From NCBI GenBank assembly GCA_021737225.1, contig JAIPEJ010000010.1:1-33066 (forward strand): a stretch of 33,066 bases of DNA, given 5' to 3'. Of this stretch, positions 9,177 through 17,708 are shown one piece after another. How positions within the stretch are numbered: the first letter of the stretch is position 1; every line of letters starts with the position of its first letter. The stretch comes from Desulfobacteraceae bacterium. Lineage in GTDB: Bacteria; Desulfobacterota; Desulfobacteria; Desulfobacterales; Desulfosalsimonadaceae. A model generated the notes under the pieces. The model was not told where the DNA came from, did not search any database, and saw nothing but the letters and a program-made list of their open reading frames with translations. The position numbers and the translations under genes were made by a program.

Positions 9177-10655
9177 TTATCCTCCGAGTATCCGGCTGAC
9201 AGCCAGTTGCGAGAGATTGAAAAACGGCTGGGGATAGAAAAAAAGTATAACCGAGATCGCAGCCGTTGCAACCGGCGGGGCCAGGCACCAGCCCGGCGCT
9301 TCCTTGATTCGGTGTTCAAACATGGTTTCATCCGGGTTGCAGAAAAAGGCCCGGTATACAATCGGCAGAAAATAGGCGGCATTTAACAGGGAACTTGCCA
9401 GCAATACCGCGAGCATGAGAAATTGTTCGGCCTCGATGGTACCGATGGCCAGGTACCATTTGCTGATAAAGCCGCCGCACGGCGGCAGGCCGATTACCGA
9501 GAGCGCACCGACGAAAAACGCGCCCATGGTTACCGGCATCTGCAGGCCCAGGCCTTTCATCTCCGAGATGTTCTTGATACCCGCGGCCACCATGATCGCG
9601 CCTGCGCAGAAAAACAGCGTGATCTTTCCGAATGCGTGCATGGCAATGTGGAGCATGCCCCCGGCCATTCCGGACTGGGTCAGCAAAGCAGCACCCAGGA
9701 TGATATAGGAGAGCTGGCCGATGGTGGAAAAGGCCAGCCGGCGCTTGAGGTTGTCCTGGGACAGGGCGATAAGCGAGGAGCCCAGGATGGTGACTGCGGC
9801 AATGATGCACAAAAGGGTGTCAAAACCAAAGTTCAGCAGCATCCCGGGCCCGAATATGTCTGTAATGATCCGGAACACGCTGAAAACCCCGACCTTGACC
9901 ACGGCCACGGCATGCAGCAGGGCGCTTACAGGGGTGGGCGCCACCATGGCCGCGGGCAGCCAGGCATGTACCGGCATAATCCCGGCCTTGGAAAAACCGA
10001 ACACCAGCATGAGCAAGAGAGCGGCTGCCGGCAGTGCGCCGATGCTGCCGGCCAGGATGCCGCCTGCGGCAAAATCAAGATTGCCGGCAATGAGGTAGAT
10101 CGCGATCATGGCCGGCAGCACCAGGCCGATGGAGCCGCCCATGATGTAGAACAGGTACTTGCGCCCGGAACTTCTGGCTTCCCGGTCCTGGTGGTGGGTA
10201 ACCAGGGGATAGGTGGAAAGCGAGAGCATCTCGTAGAAGATATACAGAGTCAGCAGGTTGGCGGAAAACGCCACCCCGATGGTTGCGCTCAGGGCTGCGG
10301 CAAAAAAGCAGAAGTACCGGGTCTGGCTGTGTTCGTCCAGGCCGCGCATGTATCCGATGGAATAGGCAGAGGTGACAATCCACAAAAACGAGGCGACCAG
10401 GGCAAACAGCAGGCCGAATGCATCGACTTTGAGCTTGAAGGCAATGCCGGCAAACAACGGTGCAATGGTGAATTCCAGGGTGTGGCCGGCCAGGATTGCC
10501 GGCACCATGGAAGCAATGATGCCGAATTTGATCAGCGCAGCGGCAAAGGTCCAGGTTTCCCGCACGTTGGGTTTGCGGGCGGAAATCAGCACGGGAATCA
10601 CCGCCAGGGAGACCAGTACAGCGATCAACGGTTTTGCGGATACAACTGCGATCAT
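9177..10655 (-). CDS. Mrp/Mnh antiporter D-like (NuoL/M/N family) subunit, copy 2
   Basis: 492 aa; NLLTLYIFYEMLSLSTYPLVTHHQD, GIMPVHAWLPAAMVAPTPVSALLHAVAVVKVGVF. Confidence 0.87.
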   Translation of the reverse strand: MIAVVSAKPLIAVLVSLAVIPVLISARKPNVRETWTFAAALIKFGIIASMVPAILAGHTLEFTIAPLFAGIAFKLKVDAFGLLFALVASFLWIVTSAYSIGYMRGLDEHSQTRYFCFFAAALSATIGVAFSANLLTLYIFYEMLSLSTYPLVTHHQDREARSSGRKYLFYIMGGSIGLVLPAMIAIYLIAGNLDFAAGGILAGSIGALPAAALLLMLVFGFSKAGIMPVHAWLPAAMVAPTPVSALLHAVAVVKVGVFSVFRIITDIFGPGMLLNFGFDTLLCIIAAVTILGSSLIALSQDNLKRRLAFSTIGQLSYIILGAALLTQSGMAGGMLHIAMHAFGKITLFFCAGAIMVAAGIKNISEMKGLGLQMPVTMGAFFVGALSVIGLPPCGGFISKWYLAIGTIEAEQFLMLAVLLASSLLNAAYFLPIVYRAFFCNPDETMFEHRIKEAPGWCLAPPVATAAISVILFFYPQPFFNLSQLAVSRILGG

Positions 10656-12145
10656 AGACCACCCATTGTTGCAGCCGAAATAGCGGGTTTAACAATCCAG
10701 GTCACAAGCGTGTTTGCGTAAAAACCCATGACGATCAGCAGACCGGCTGTGACCAGTAGCGGCACCAGCATGTCCAGGGGGGCCTCCCGGACGGTCTGCC
10801 CGTTTTTGTGGTGATGGCTGTCAAACGGCTCGAAATAGCCGATTTCAATAACCCGGAAAAAAAGGAGCACATTGACCAGGCTGCTGATGATCAGGGCGGC
10901 CACAAAGGCGTAATGCCCGGCTTCCATGCCGCCGGAAATCAGGTACCATTTGCTGAAAAAACCGCAGGTGGGCGGTACTCCGATAATGGAAAGCGCTCCT
11001 GCCACAAAGGCGATCATGGAAAAGGGCATCTTTGTAAACACGCCCTGCAGCGCGCCGAATGCATCTGTCTGGACCCGGGAAATCACGGCCCCGGCTGCCA
11101 GAAACAGGCACAGGGTCATCATGGCATCGTTTAAAATGTGAAGCACGGCGCCGGTCATGCCCGCGGTGTTGCCCAGCCAGAATCCGCCCACCATGTAGCC
11201 CACCTCCGCCACGATGATATAGGCCAGCATCCGCTTTAAACGCTCCTGTTTCCAGGCCAGCATCGAGCCGGCGAGTATGGCGATTACCGCCAGCCATACA
11301 ATGACACGGTCAATGTCCATTTCGGCAAATGCGAACTCGGGCTGATAGACAAAAAGGACGATCCGGATCATGACATAGATCATGACCTTGGTGGTCAGCG
11401 GGGCGATCAGGCTTGCAGACGAATTGGGGGCGTGGGTGTAGGCATTGGGCAGCCAGGTGTGCAGCGGAAAGAAGGCCATCTTCATGAAAAGGCCGATCAG
11501 GCAGAGAATAAAGGATACCTGGATGACGCCGGTTTGCTCTATCGTTGGCAGAATGGCGGCGATATCGGCCATGTTCAGCGAACCGGTGGCAATGTAGAGA
11601 TACCCTGCGCCGAAAAGATACAGGCTGGCCCCGATGGTGCCGATAAACAGGTAGCTCAGGCTGGAGACCGCAGCCCGGCCGCTGCCCATGCCCAGCAGCG
11701 CGTAACCCGACAGCGAGGCGATTTCCAAAAGCACGTAAAGGTTGAATATGTCGCCTGTGATGACAATGCCCATCAGACCGGTGACAAACAGGAGGTACAG
11801 GGCGTAGAATACCCCCGGGCGGTCTTCAAACTCCCGGGCTGCAGTGCTCCGTGTGGCAATGAGGTTGATAAGTGCCACCGTGGCAATCAGGATCAGGATT
11901 ATCGCATTGAAGTGATCAATGTGCCAGGAAATGCCCCAGGGCGGGGCCCAGCCGGCCATCCGGTAGGTGATGACCCCTTGGTTGATCACCCTTCCCATCA
12001 CCAGGATCGCGGAAATCCAGGCGACAAGCATCGCGCATAAAGCCGCGGCATAGCAAAGCGATTGCCGAATCCATGCGGCAAGGCTGACCACAAGGGAAAC
12101 CAGCAGCGGCACAACGATTATCAGGGCCGGAATCTGGGAAGTCAT
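10652..12145 (-). CDS. mnhD: Mrp/Mnh antiporter subunit D, copy 1
   Basis: 497 aa; GDIFNLYVLLEIASLSGYALLGMG, MAFFPLHTWLPNAYTHAPNSSASLIAPLTTKVMIYVMIR; ATGA-type overlap with the next gene. Confidence 0.88.
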   Translation of the reverse strand: MTSQIPALIIVVPLLVSLVVSLAAWIRQSLCYAAALCAMLVAWISAILVMGRVINQGVITYRMAGWAPPWGISWHIDHFNAIILILIATVALINLIATRSTAAREFEDRPGVFYALYLLFVTGLMGIVITGDIFNLYVLLEIASLSGYALLGMGSGRAAVSSLSYLFIGTIGASLYLFGAGYLYIATGSLNMADIAAILPTIEQTGVIQVSFILCLIGLFMKMAFFPLHTWLPNAYTHAPNSSASLIAPLTTKVMIYVMIRIVLFVYQPEFAFAEMDIDRVIVWLAVIAILAGSMLAWKQERLKRMLAYIIVAEVGYMVGGFWLGNTAGMTGAVLHILNDAMMTLCLFLAAGAVISRVQTDAFGALQGVFTKMPFSMIAFVAGALSIIGVPPTCGFFSKWYLISGGMEAGHYAFVAALIISSLVNVLLFFRVIEIGYFEPFDSHHHKNGQTVREAPLDMLVPLLVTAGLLIVMGFYANTLVTWIVKPAISAATMGGL

Positions 12146-12552
12146 TTCCGGTTCAGTTGCCCGGCTTTGATTTGATTGAGAATTTCATCCTCCTCCAGGC
12201 TGTCATAGTTCCAGTAGACCCGGACGGCCAGGGCCAGGGCCACGCCCAGGGTGGCCACGGACACCACGATTGCGGTGAGCATCAGCACGTGCGGCAGGGG
12301 ATTCATGTAGTCCGCGGCCCGGATGCCATGACCTTGAGCGCCGTGCCCGTGGGCGATAATCGGTATGGATGCCCCGTATTTGGCGGCAGTTGAGATATAG
12401 AACAGGATAATTGCCGTCTGAAAGATATTCATCCCGATAATTTTTTTGACCATGTTGGTTTTGGCGATCATGGCATACAGGCCGATTCCCATTAGTATAA
12501 TCACGCCCCAGTAATTGTACCTGGCCACGAAGACCGCTGCCAGTTCCTCCAT
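12142..12552 (-). CDS. mnhC: Mrp/Mnh antiporter subunit C (NuoK-like)
   Basis: 136 aa; NYWGVIILMGIGLYAMIAKTNMVKKIIGMNIFQTAIILFYIS ... NPLPHVLMLTAIVVSVATLGVALALAVRVY. Confidence 0.9.
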   Translation of the reverse strand: MEELAAVFVARYNYWGVIILMGIGLYAMIAKTNMVKKIIGMNIFQTAIILFYISTAAKYGASIPIIAHGHGAQGHGIRAADYMNPLPHVLMLTAIVVSVATLGVALALAVRVYWNYDSLEEDEILNQIKAGQLNRK

Positions 12553-12574
12553 GTCCGCTCCTTGTTTTCGGGAC

Positions 12575-13405
12575 CTATAATCCTTCTTCGTGCCTGCCTG
12601 CCGACGCCAGGTTATAGTAAATCCATATCATGACCGCGGAAACCGCAACTGCAACCCCGATTTCCACTCCAAGAATACCGTGGGATCTTGCCATGACCGG
12701 GGTGAAGGCAAACAATTTGGATAATGCGCTGTAATCCAGGAAACTGCCACCCAGCAGAATGCATAAGGCTCCGATGCCGGCGTATATCAGAACACCGGCG
12801 GAAGCCATCAGCGCGCCGAGGCGTTCGGAAACCCGCCGGGCAGCCGAGCGCAGGTCGTTGGCAATCGCCATCAGGATAATGGTGGCGCCGAAAATGACCC
12901 CCCCCTGAAATCCGCCGCCGGGCGAGTGGTGGCCGTGGGCGATGACATACAGGGCAAAAAGCTGCAGAAACGGGATCACCAAGCAGGAGGCCTGTTGGAT
13001 AACAAGGTCATATGGCACCCACCGGGAGTCGATCCGCACGAATTCCTCTGAATCCGTGGGTTCTTTGCCCCCTTGCTCGATGATCAGGGTGATGCCGGTG
13101 TCTATGTGTCTGTATAGCCTATGTTGCGGTTGGCGCGGCTTAAACCGCCGCAGCAGGAAAAAGCAGGCCAGGCCGGCAATCAAAACCACCGTGGTCTCGA
13201 AAAGCGTGTCATAACCACGGTAGTCGGCCAGCACGGCGGTGACAAGGTTGGGCACGGCCGTGTCGTTTACGGCATTTTCAATGTAGTAATCTGATACATG
13301 GGTGCTGGCGGGTGAATCCGAATCCCCCCAGGCCGGAAAACCCATGGTGCTGTAGATGAGTACTGCGCACAGCAGTGCCACGGATGTCAGTGCGATGGAT
13401 TTCAA
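12575..13405 (-). CDS. mnhB: MbhE-MnhB fusion-type Mrp antiporter subunit B
   Basis: 276 aa; N-terminal MbhE-like NLVTAVLADYRGYDTLFETTVVLIAGLACF, C-terminal MnhB LFALYVIAHGHHSPGGGFQGGVIFGA. Confidence 0.85.
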   Translation of the reverse strand: MKSIALTSVALLCAVLIYSTMGFPAWGDSDSPASTHVSDYYIENAVNDTAVPNLVTAVLADYRGYDTLFETTVVLIAGLACFFLLRRFKPRQPQHRLYRHIDTGITLIIEQGGKEPTDSEEFVRIDSRWVPYDLVIQQASCLVIPFLQLFALYVIAHGHHSPGGGFQGGVIFGATIILMAIANDLRSAARRVSERLGALMASAGVLIYAGIGALCILLGGSFLDYSALSKLFAFTPVMARSHGILGVEIGVAVAVSAVMIWIYYNLASAGRHEEGL

Positions 13406-13647
13406 TCTTTACTGCTCCTGGATGTTCTGAACACAGCGGCGACAAAAAATACCGTGCTCACCCCGGCGCCCACGGAAGCTTCGGTGAAGGCCACATCTAC
13501 TGCCCCCATGACCGCCCAGAGCAGGCACATCATGAAACTGTAGGCCCCGAACAGAATCGAGGCGCCCAGTAGATCGCGTACGGAAATCGCGGCAATGCCG
13601 CAGATAATGACCAGGGTCAGGATAATGATGTCAAACTGCCATATCAT
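13402..13647 (-). CDS. MbhD-like / MnhA C-terminal-like subunit (DUF4040 type)
   Basis: MIWQFDIIILTLVIICGIAAISVRDLLGASILFGAYSFMMCLLWAVMGAVDVAFTEASVGAGVSTVFFVAAVFRT; the start at 13647 gives an ATGA overlap with mnhG. Confidence 0.85.
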   Translation of the reverse strand: MIWQFDIIILTLVIICGIAAISVRDLLGASILFGAYSFMMCLLWAVMGAVDVAFTEASVGAGVSTVFFVAAVFRTSRSSKD

Positions 13648-13991
13648 TTTTCTTCCTCCCGGGTCCGGGCCCACGGCCAGAGCCCGGCACGCATGCCGGC
13701 ATCTGCGATGGCATGTGTTGCCGTGGGACTGGTGATGAAAATAAAGACCACGATGAGCATGATTTTCAATGCCGTGAGCAGGGCGCTGACAGTGAAATCC
13801 GAGAGCACATACACGGCCATGCCGCTTAAGGTCATGAAAAGTCCCATGGTGTCGAGTTTGCCCGCCGGGTGCAGGCGGGCGTAAAAATCCGGGAAGCGGA
13901 GAATGCCCACGGATCCGCCGGTAAAGAAAATCAGGCCGGAAATCAGCAGAATTGTCGAAATGACGGTCATGGCATATCTCCGGAGAAACAC
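13644..13991 (-). CDS. mnhG: Mrp/Mnh antiporter subunit G
   Basis: 115 aa; GLIFFTGGSVGILRFPDFYARLHPAGKLDTMGLFMTLSGMAVY. Confidence 0.92.
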   Translation of the reverse strand: MFLRRYAMTVISTILLISGLIFFTGGSVGILRFPDFYARLHPAGKLDTMGLFMTLSGMAVYVLSDFTVSALLTALKIMLIVVFIFITSPTATHAIADAGMRAGLWPWARTREEEK

Positions 13992-14051
13992 TTTCCGGTA
14001 CGTGCGGCGGCCTGCACGGGCAGGTCCGGCGCCGGGTTGACCGATGTGCGG

Positions 14052-14342
14052 CTATTCGTTTGTCGGTTCCTCATACAGGCCCTTTCGTTTCTGAAAGTAG
14101 CGCGAGGTCGCAAGCACGGCAATAAAGTTCAGCGTCGCATAAGCAAGGGCAATATCCACAAACATCTCGACCTGTTGATAGAGCAGGCCGATTAATACGA
14201 GCAGCGCCGTGGTTTTGCTGCCAATGGCGTTAACACCGATGATCCGGTCGAGCACCGTCGGTCCGAAGACCGCCCGGTACAGCGGCAGCAGCATCAGCAC
14301 GCACAAAAAAATGCCTGTGTAGAAAAATACCTGTGCCATCAT
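14052..14342 (-). CDS. mnhF: Mrp/Mnh antiporter subunit F
   Basis: 96 aa; YRAVFGPTVLDRIIGVNAIGSKTTALLVLIGLLYQQVEMFVDIALAYATLNFIAVLATSRYF. Confidence 0.92.
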   Translation of the reverse strand: MMAQVFFYTGIFLCVLMLLPLYRAVFGPTVLDRIIGVNAIGSKTTALLVLIGLLYQQVEMFVDIALAYATLNFIAVLATSRYFQKRKGLYEEPTNE

Positions 14343-14345
14343 CTG

Positions 14346-14909
14346 TTATTCGAAAATCTTTTCCACTTTTCGTTCCATTTTCCCGGGCAGCGCCTCGGCG
14401 GATTTTGCGTCAATTGCGTGAACCGTATACTTGCCGAGTACCGATACATGCACGGTCACCGTGCCAGGGGTCAGGGTGATGGAGTTGGCGAATATGAGCA
14501 GGGCCATATTGCCCTTGATTTTGCTTTGAAAGGTAATGATCTGCGGATCGATGCGTTCGCGCATTCGCGGATGAAAGGAGAGGTACAGGACGTTGAGGTT
14601 TGCCTGAAAAACCTTGTATAACAGCCAGGGGAGGTAGAGAATGAAGCGGGCAAACATTTTCGGGAGCTGTCGGAATTCGTGTACGGGGAATAAAATGTCT
14701 GCCGAGATGGTTGACACAATGCAGCTGGCAATGACGCCCAGGGCCAGGTGAAACAGGTCGAAGCGTCCCGAGAGCACGATCCAGGTGGCAAAACAAACCA
14801 GGAAGGTAAGCACCCGGGCCCCGAACCTGGGCTGTGATCCCCGGTGGTTCGGGGCTTTTTCGTTATCACCGGGCTTTTCTTCTGAAAAGACATTCACCGG
14901 GGGCGCCAT
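14346..14909 (-). CDS. mnhE: Mrp/Mnh antiporter subunit E
   Basis: RVLTFLVCFATWIVLSGRFDLFHLALGVIASCIVS...SITLTPGTVTVHVSVLGKYTVHAID. ORF extends to 15002; start at 14909 (MAPPVNVFSEEK) chosen as more plausible. Confidence 0.85.
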   Translation of the reverse strand: MAPPVNVFSEEKPGDNEKAPNHRGSQPRFGARVLTFLVCFATWIVLSGRFDLFHLALGVIASCIVSTISADILFPVHEFRQLPKMFARFILYLPWLLYKVFQANLNVLYLSFHPRMRERIDPQIITFQSKIKGNMALLIFANSITLTPGTVTVHVSVLGKYTVHAIDAKSAEALPGKMERKVEKIFE

Positions 14910-15026
14910 TGTCTTATAAACGCTCCTGTCGTCTGTTGCCGGAAAAGAAAAACGGATAATATCACTTATTCCCAATCTATCGGATACCCGTGTCCGGGTC
15001 AACAGTTTTTGGCTTTTCCGGGATTC

Positions 15027-16307
15027 CTACAGGCGCTGGATGAGGTAGATATATGCCGGCAGGCGGCAAAGCGTTTTCAATTCGTTAAATTTCGTCAGCA
15101 GACGGTTTTTATCGCCGATGTCTTCCAGGGGCGACAGGTAGGCCGCCCCCTTCGGGCAGAAGCGGTCCAGCCGGTTGCGGGTCAGTTCGATAATCGAGGA
15201 CAGGTGCGTTTCGGGCAGGCCCTCACCGATGACAAAGTTCGCCGTGATCTCGATATTCTGATATCGCCGGTTGACCTCCAGCATCCGGGCAAAGGCTTTT
15301 TCCACCTTTGCGGGGCTCAGGGGTTTGCGCAGCATCGACAGGGTCGGGCCGTCGCCGGATTCCAGTCCCAGGTTGATGTAGGTGTGGAAGGGAAGGCTGT
15401 TTAAGGCGTCAAAAAGGCCGTCATCCGCGCGCAGTATGGAGTCCGCACTGCCGAAGAGAAACATCCTGGGGTTCTTCATGACGGAGTTGTCCATTTCCAG
15501 GATTTCCCAGGCTTTTTCCGCGGCAAACAGCAGCATTTCCCGCCCGGCGTTAAGGGCATCATGCTGGCCCAGAAAGACCGCGTTGTAGTTGACCAGATCC
15601 CGGTCGTAGAAATTTTTCAGTGCCCGAAGCTGATCGGTCACGGATTGCCGGGAGCGGACCGAAAAACCCCGTCCGGTTTTCACGCGGCAGAATCCGCAGT
15701 TGTAGAGGCAGCCGTCCGCAACGGTCACGGGGATGATATCGTATTCCGCGTGCCGGGCGTCCGGCGGCAGCACGGAAACAATGCCGCCGATGATTTCATG
15801 AAGCTGTCGGCCCCGGGCTTCGAGCCTTTCCGGTGTCATCCGGCGGATGCGCCGGATAAAATCGGCCTGGTCCCTGTCAAGTCCGGTAAGGTCCAGTGCC
15901 TCGATTTGTCGGTACAGTCGGTGCCATGCGGCAAAGGCATCCCTGACCCCGGGTCTTTGGAACGCATCGCCGCCGAAAAGCGTGTTGGTCTGGTAGGGCA
16001 AACAGGGGATATAGTATTCCCCGGTGTAGTTGTACGCCCCGGAATAGCCGCCTGCGGAAAAATACTGCCAATCGTCTCCAGCGGTTCGCTTCAGCCATTC
16101 CGAAGCGGTCAGCCAGTCGCCGCTGCGGCCTTGTACCGTCTTGATCTCCGCGTTGCGGTTGAACTGGAAAATATAGTCCGGGGTGCGGATCTGCCCGTAG
16201 CAGCCGTAGCGCAGGGGGTAGCTGATCTTGGTATATTCCGTGGCCCCCTGCTTTTCGGCGATGATCTCCAGGTCGTTGTCGGCGATACGGGGGCGGTTTT
16301 TTGTCAT
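15027..16307 (-). CDS. Radical SAM protein of unknown substrate
   Basis: 426 aa; CLYNCGFC (CX3CX2C) cluster motif, NLGLESGDGPTLSMLRKPLS, and a ~200-aa uncharacterised N-terminal region. Confidence 0.85.
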   Translation of the reverse strand: MTKNRPRIADNDLEIIAEKQGATEYTKISYPLRYGCYGQIRTPDYIFQFNRNAEIKTVQGRSGDWLTASEWLKRTAGDDWQYFSAGGYSGAYNYTGEYYIPCLPYQTNTLFGGDAFQRPGVRDAFAAWHRLYRQIEALDLTGLDRDQADFIRRIRRMTPERLEARGRQLHEIIGGIVSVLPPDARHAEYDIIPVTVADGCLYNCGFCRVKTGRGFSVRSRQSVTDQLRALKNFYDRDLVNYNAVFLGQHDALNAGREMLLFAAEKAWEILEMDNSVMKNPRMFLFGSADSILRADDGLFDALNSLPFHTYINLGLESGDGPTLSMLRKPLSPAKVEKAFARMLEVNRRYQNIEITANFVIGEGLPETHLSSIIELTRNRLDRFCPKGAAYLSPLEDIGDKNRLLTKFNELKTLCRLPAYIYLIQRL

Positions 16308-16345
16308 TGGAAGCGCCTCTTGCGCTAACGGGTCGCCGGCAAAGC

Positions 16346-16690
16346 CTAGCAGGTCAGGTGGAATCCGGCCGCCACATGCCGGTTTTCCTCGCGCAGCCGG
16401 TTGAATTCGGACACGGCCTCGGCCGTGGGCCTGGCAATCAGGCGGATGCCTTCTTTTTCAAGTTCCTCGGCCAGTCCGGTGTCCGGGACCATCTGGCCGG
16501 GACTGCCCTTGCCGAGCACAACGATCTCGGGCCGGGTTTCCAGGAGGTCGGATAAATCCTCCCGGCGTACCAGGTGCCCGGTTTTTCGTCGCCAGTCGGG
16601 TTTTACAGAGTCGTTGATGATTTTGACATCATTGCGGTATGTTTGACCGTTAATACGGATGCTGCCGAAACGGTAGTCCTCGATTCGCAT
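16346..16690 (-). CDS. Mth938-like domain protein
   Basis: 114 aa; MRIEDYRFGSIRINGQTYRNDVKIIND...WRRKTGHLVRREDLSDLLETRPEIVVLGKGSPGQM is typical of the Mth938/AAMDC fold. Confidence 0.8.
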   Translation of the reverse strand: MRIEDYRFGSIRINGQTYRNDVKIINDSVKPDWRRKTGHLVRREDLSDLLETRPEIVVLGKGSPGQMVPDTGLAEELEKEGIRLIARPTAEAVSEFNRLREENRHVAAGFHLTC

Positions 16691-16738
16691 ACGTCCGCCT
16701 CCGTTGTTTGCCGGGCGGTCGCGCTTCGTGTTGCCGGC

Positions 16739-17338
16739 TTAAGAATGCTCGTTGGTGTCAATGCCTGCAAATCGGACAGTCAGGTTGACGTTGATATTCA
16801 GCCCGCCCTGGTTGGAAACCTCCTCAATCAGTCTGGCGATAAGAACCTGCAGCGTTTGATCCGGGCTCCCGATTTCAGCCGTGAACCTGGAACCCTGGGT
16901 GTGGCGCGCTTCAGATGCCGAAGCACTTGCAGGCTTTCGACCGCGTTTGGTGGGCTGCTTGATTGTCCGGTTTTTCAGGCGTAAGGACTTGATATGTTTT
17001 TTCAGTTCCGGGTGGTCGGCAATGAGTTGCTCCAGTGTATGCCGATTCTTGCCGGTCTTCCGGGTCAGGTCGTAGAGCGCCTCTGCCGGCAGTTCCGTTG
17101 CCTCCTGGACCAGGCTGTAAGTATATCCCTTGTGCGTCTTTTTCTTCTGGATGAAAAAACCCAGGTCGCATTTTTCGCTGTTGCTCAATTTGGCCAGGAT
17201 ACTGGCAATATCCTGGATCTTGATGCTTTTGCCGGAGTCCTCGGCGACTTTTCGGGTGATCTCCGGGCTGCGCAGCTCACGGCCCGTGTGCAGGGCGTCG
17301 ATGATGTATTCGCTGTTGGTCTTTTTTTCCCGTTCCAT
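16739..17338 (-). CDS. Hypothetical protein with N-terminal winged-helix-like region and basic linker
   Basis: 199 aa; N-terminal SEYIIDALHTGRELRSPEITRKVAEDSGKSIKIQDIASILAKLS is wHTH-like; KKHIKSLRLKNRTIKQPTKRGRKPASASAS basic/low-complexity linker. Confidence 0.6.
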   Translation of the reverse strand: MEREKKTNSEYIIDALHTGRELRSPEITRKVAEDSGKSIKIQDIASILAKLSNSEKCDLGFFIQKKKTHKGYTYSLVQEATELPAEALYDLTRKTGKNRHTLEQLIADHPELKKHIKSLRLKNRTIKQPTKRGRKPASASASEARHTQGSRFTAEIGSPDQTLQVLIARLIEEVSNQGGLNINVNLTVRFAGIDTNEHS

Positions 17339-17439
17339 GGGTATTTCCTTTGCATTTAAAGAGACTGCGGTATATCCGCCTTCGTCGAAAAATAAAAAAT
17401 TCCTAAAAATACGAACACCGTTCGTTTGTCATACTTCTA

Positions 17440-17479
17440 CATTCTGTTCTATAAATAATACAACAAACCAAATTGTCAA
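17440..17479 (-). promoter_or_regulatory. Candidate promoter for the 16739-17338 gene
   Basis: On - strand: TTGACA (17479..17474) followed by an AT-rich stretch (atttggtttgttgtattatttatag); the -10 assignment is ambiguous. Confidence 0.35.
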
Positions 17480-17576
17480 GCAAATAGTGTTTTTATTTAC
17501 AATTGTTTAGCCGTTATTCTCGATTGGTTTTTTTATACGACCATTTTTTCGAGGCAGGCGGCCTTTTTATCGACTC

Positions 17577-17602
17577 GTAAAAGCGAGCAATCGCTCGTTT
17601 TC
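17577..17602. other. Short hairpin/palindrome upstream of the BcrC-like operon promoter
   Basis: aaaaG-CGAGC-aatc-GCTCG-Ttttc; immediately precedes the candidate -35. Confidence 0.4.
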
Positions 17603-17605
17603 CCC

Positions 17606-17635
17606 TTGACAGGTCTTTGCCGGCCGGAGTATGAA
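17606..17635 (+). promoter_or_regulatory. Candidate sigma70-type promoter for the dehydratase/reductase operon
   Basis: TTGACA (17606-17611), 18-nt spacer, TATGAA (17630-17635); CDS starts at 17709. Confidence 0.45.
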
Positions 17636-17708
17636 CGGGACGAGGATCTGTCTGCGAAAGGGATCCTTAAAAACATGACCCAATCGTCACCCCTGTGAGG
17701 AATTGCCG

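Noticed and set aside
7353-10721. Long + strand ORFs (373 aa and 432 aa) antisense to antiporter subunits
   Set aside because: His/Gln/Gly/Asp-rich composition typical of the antisense of hydrophobic membrane-protein genes.
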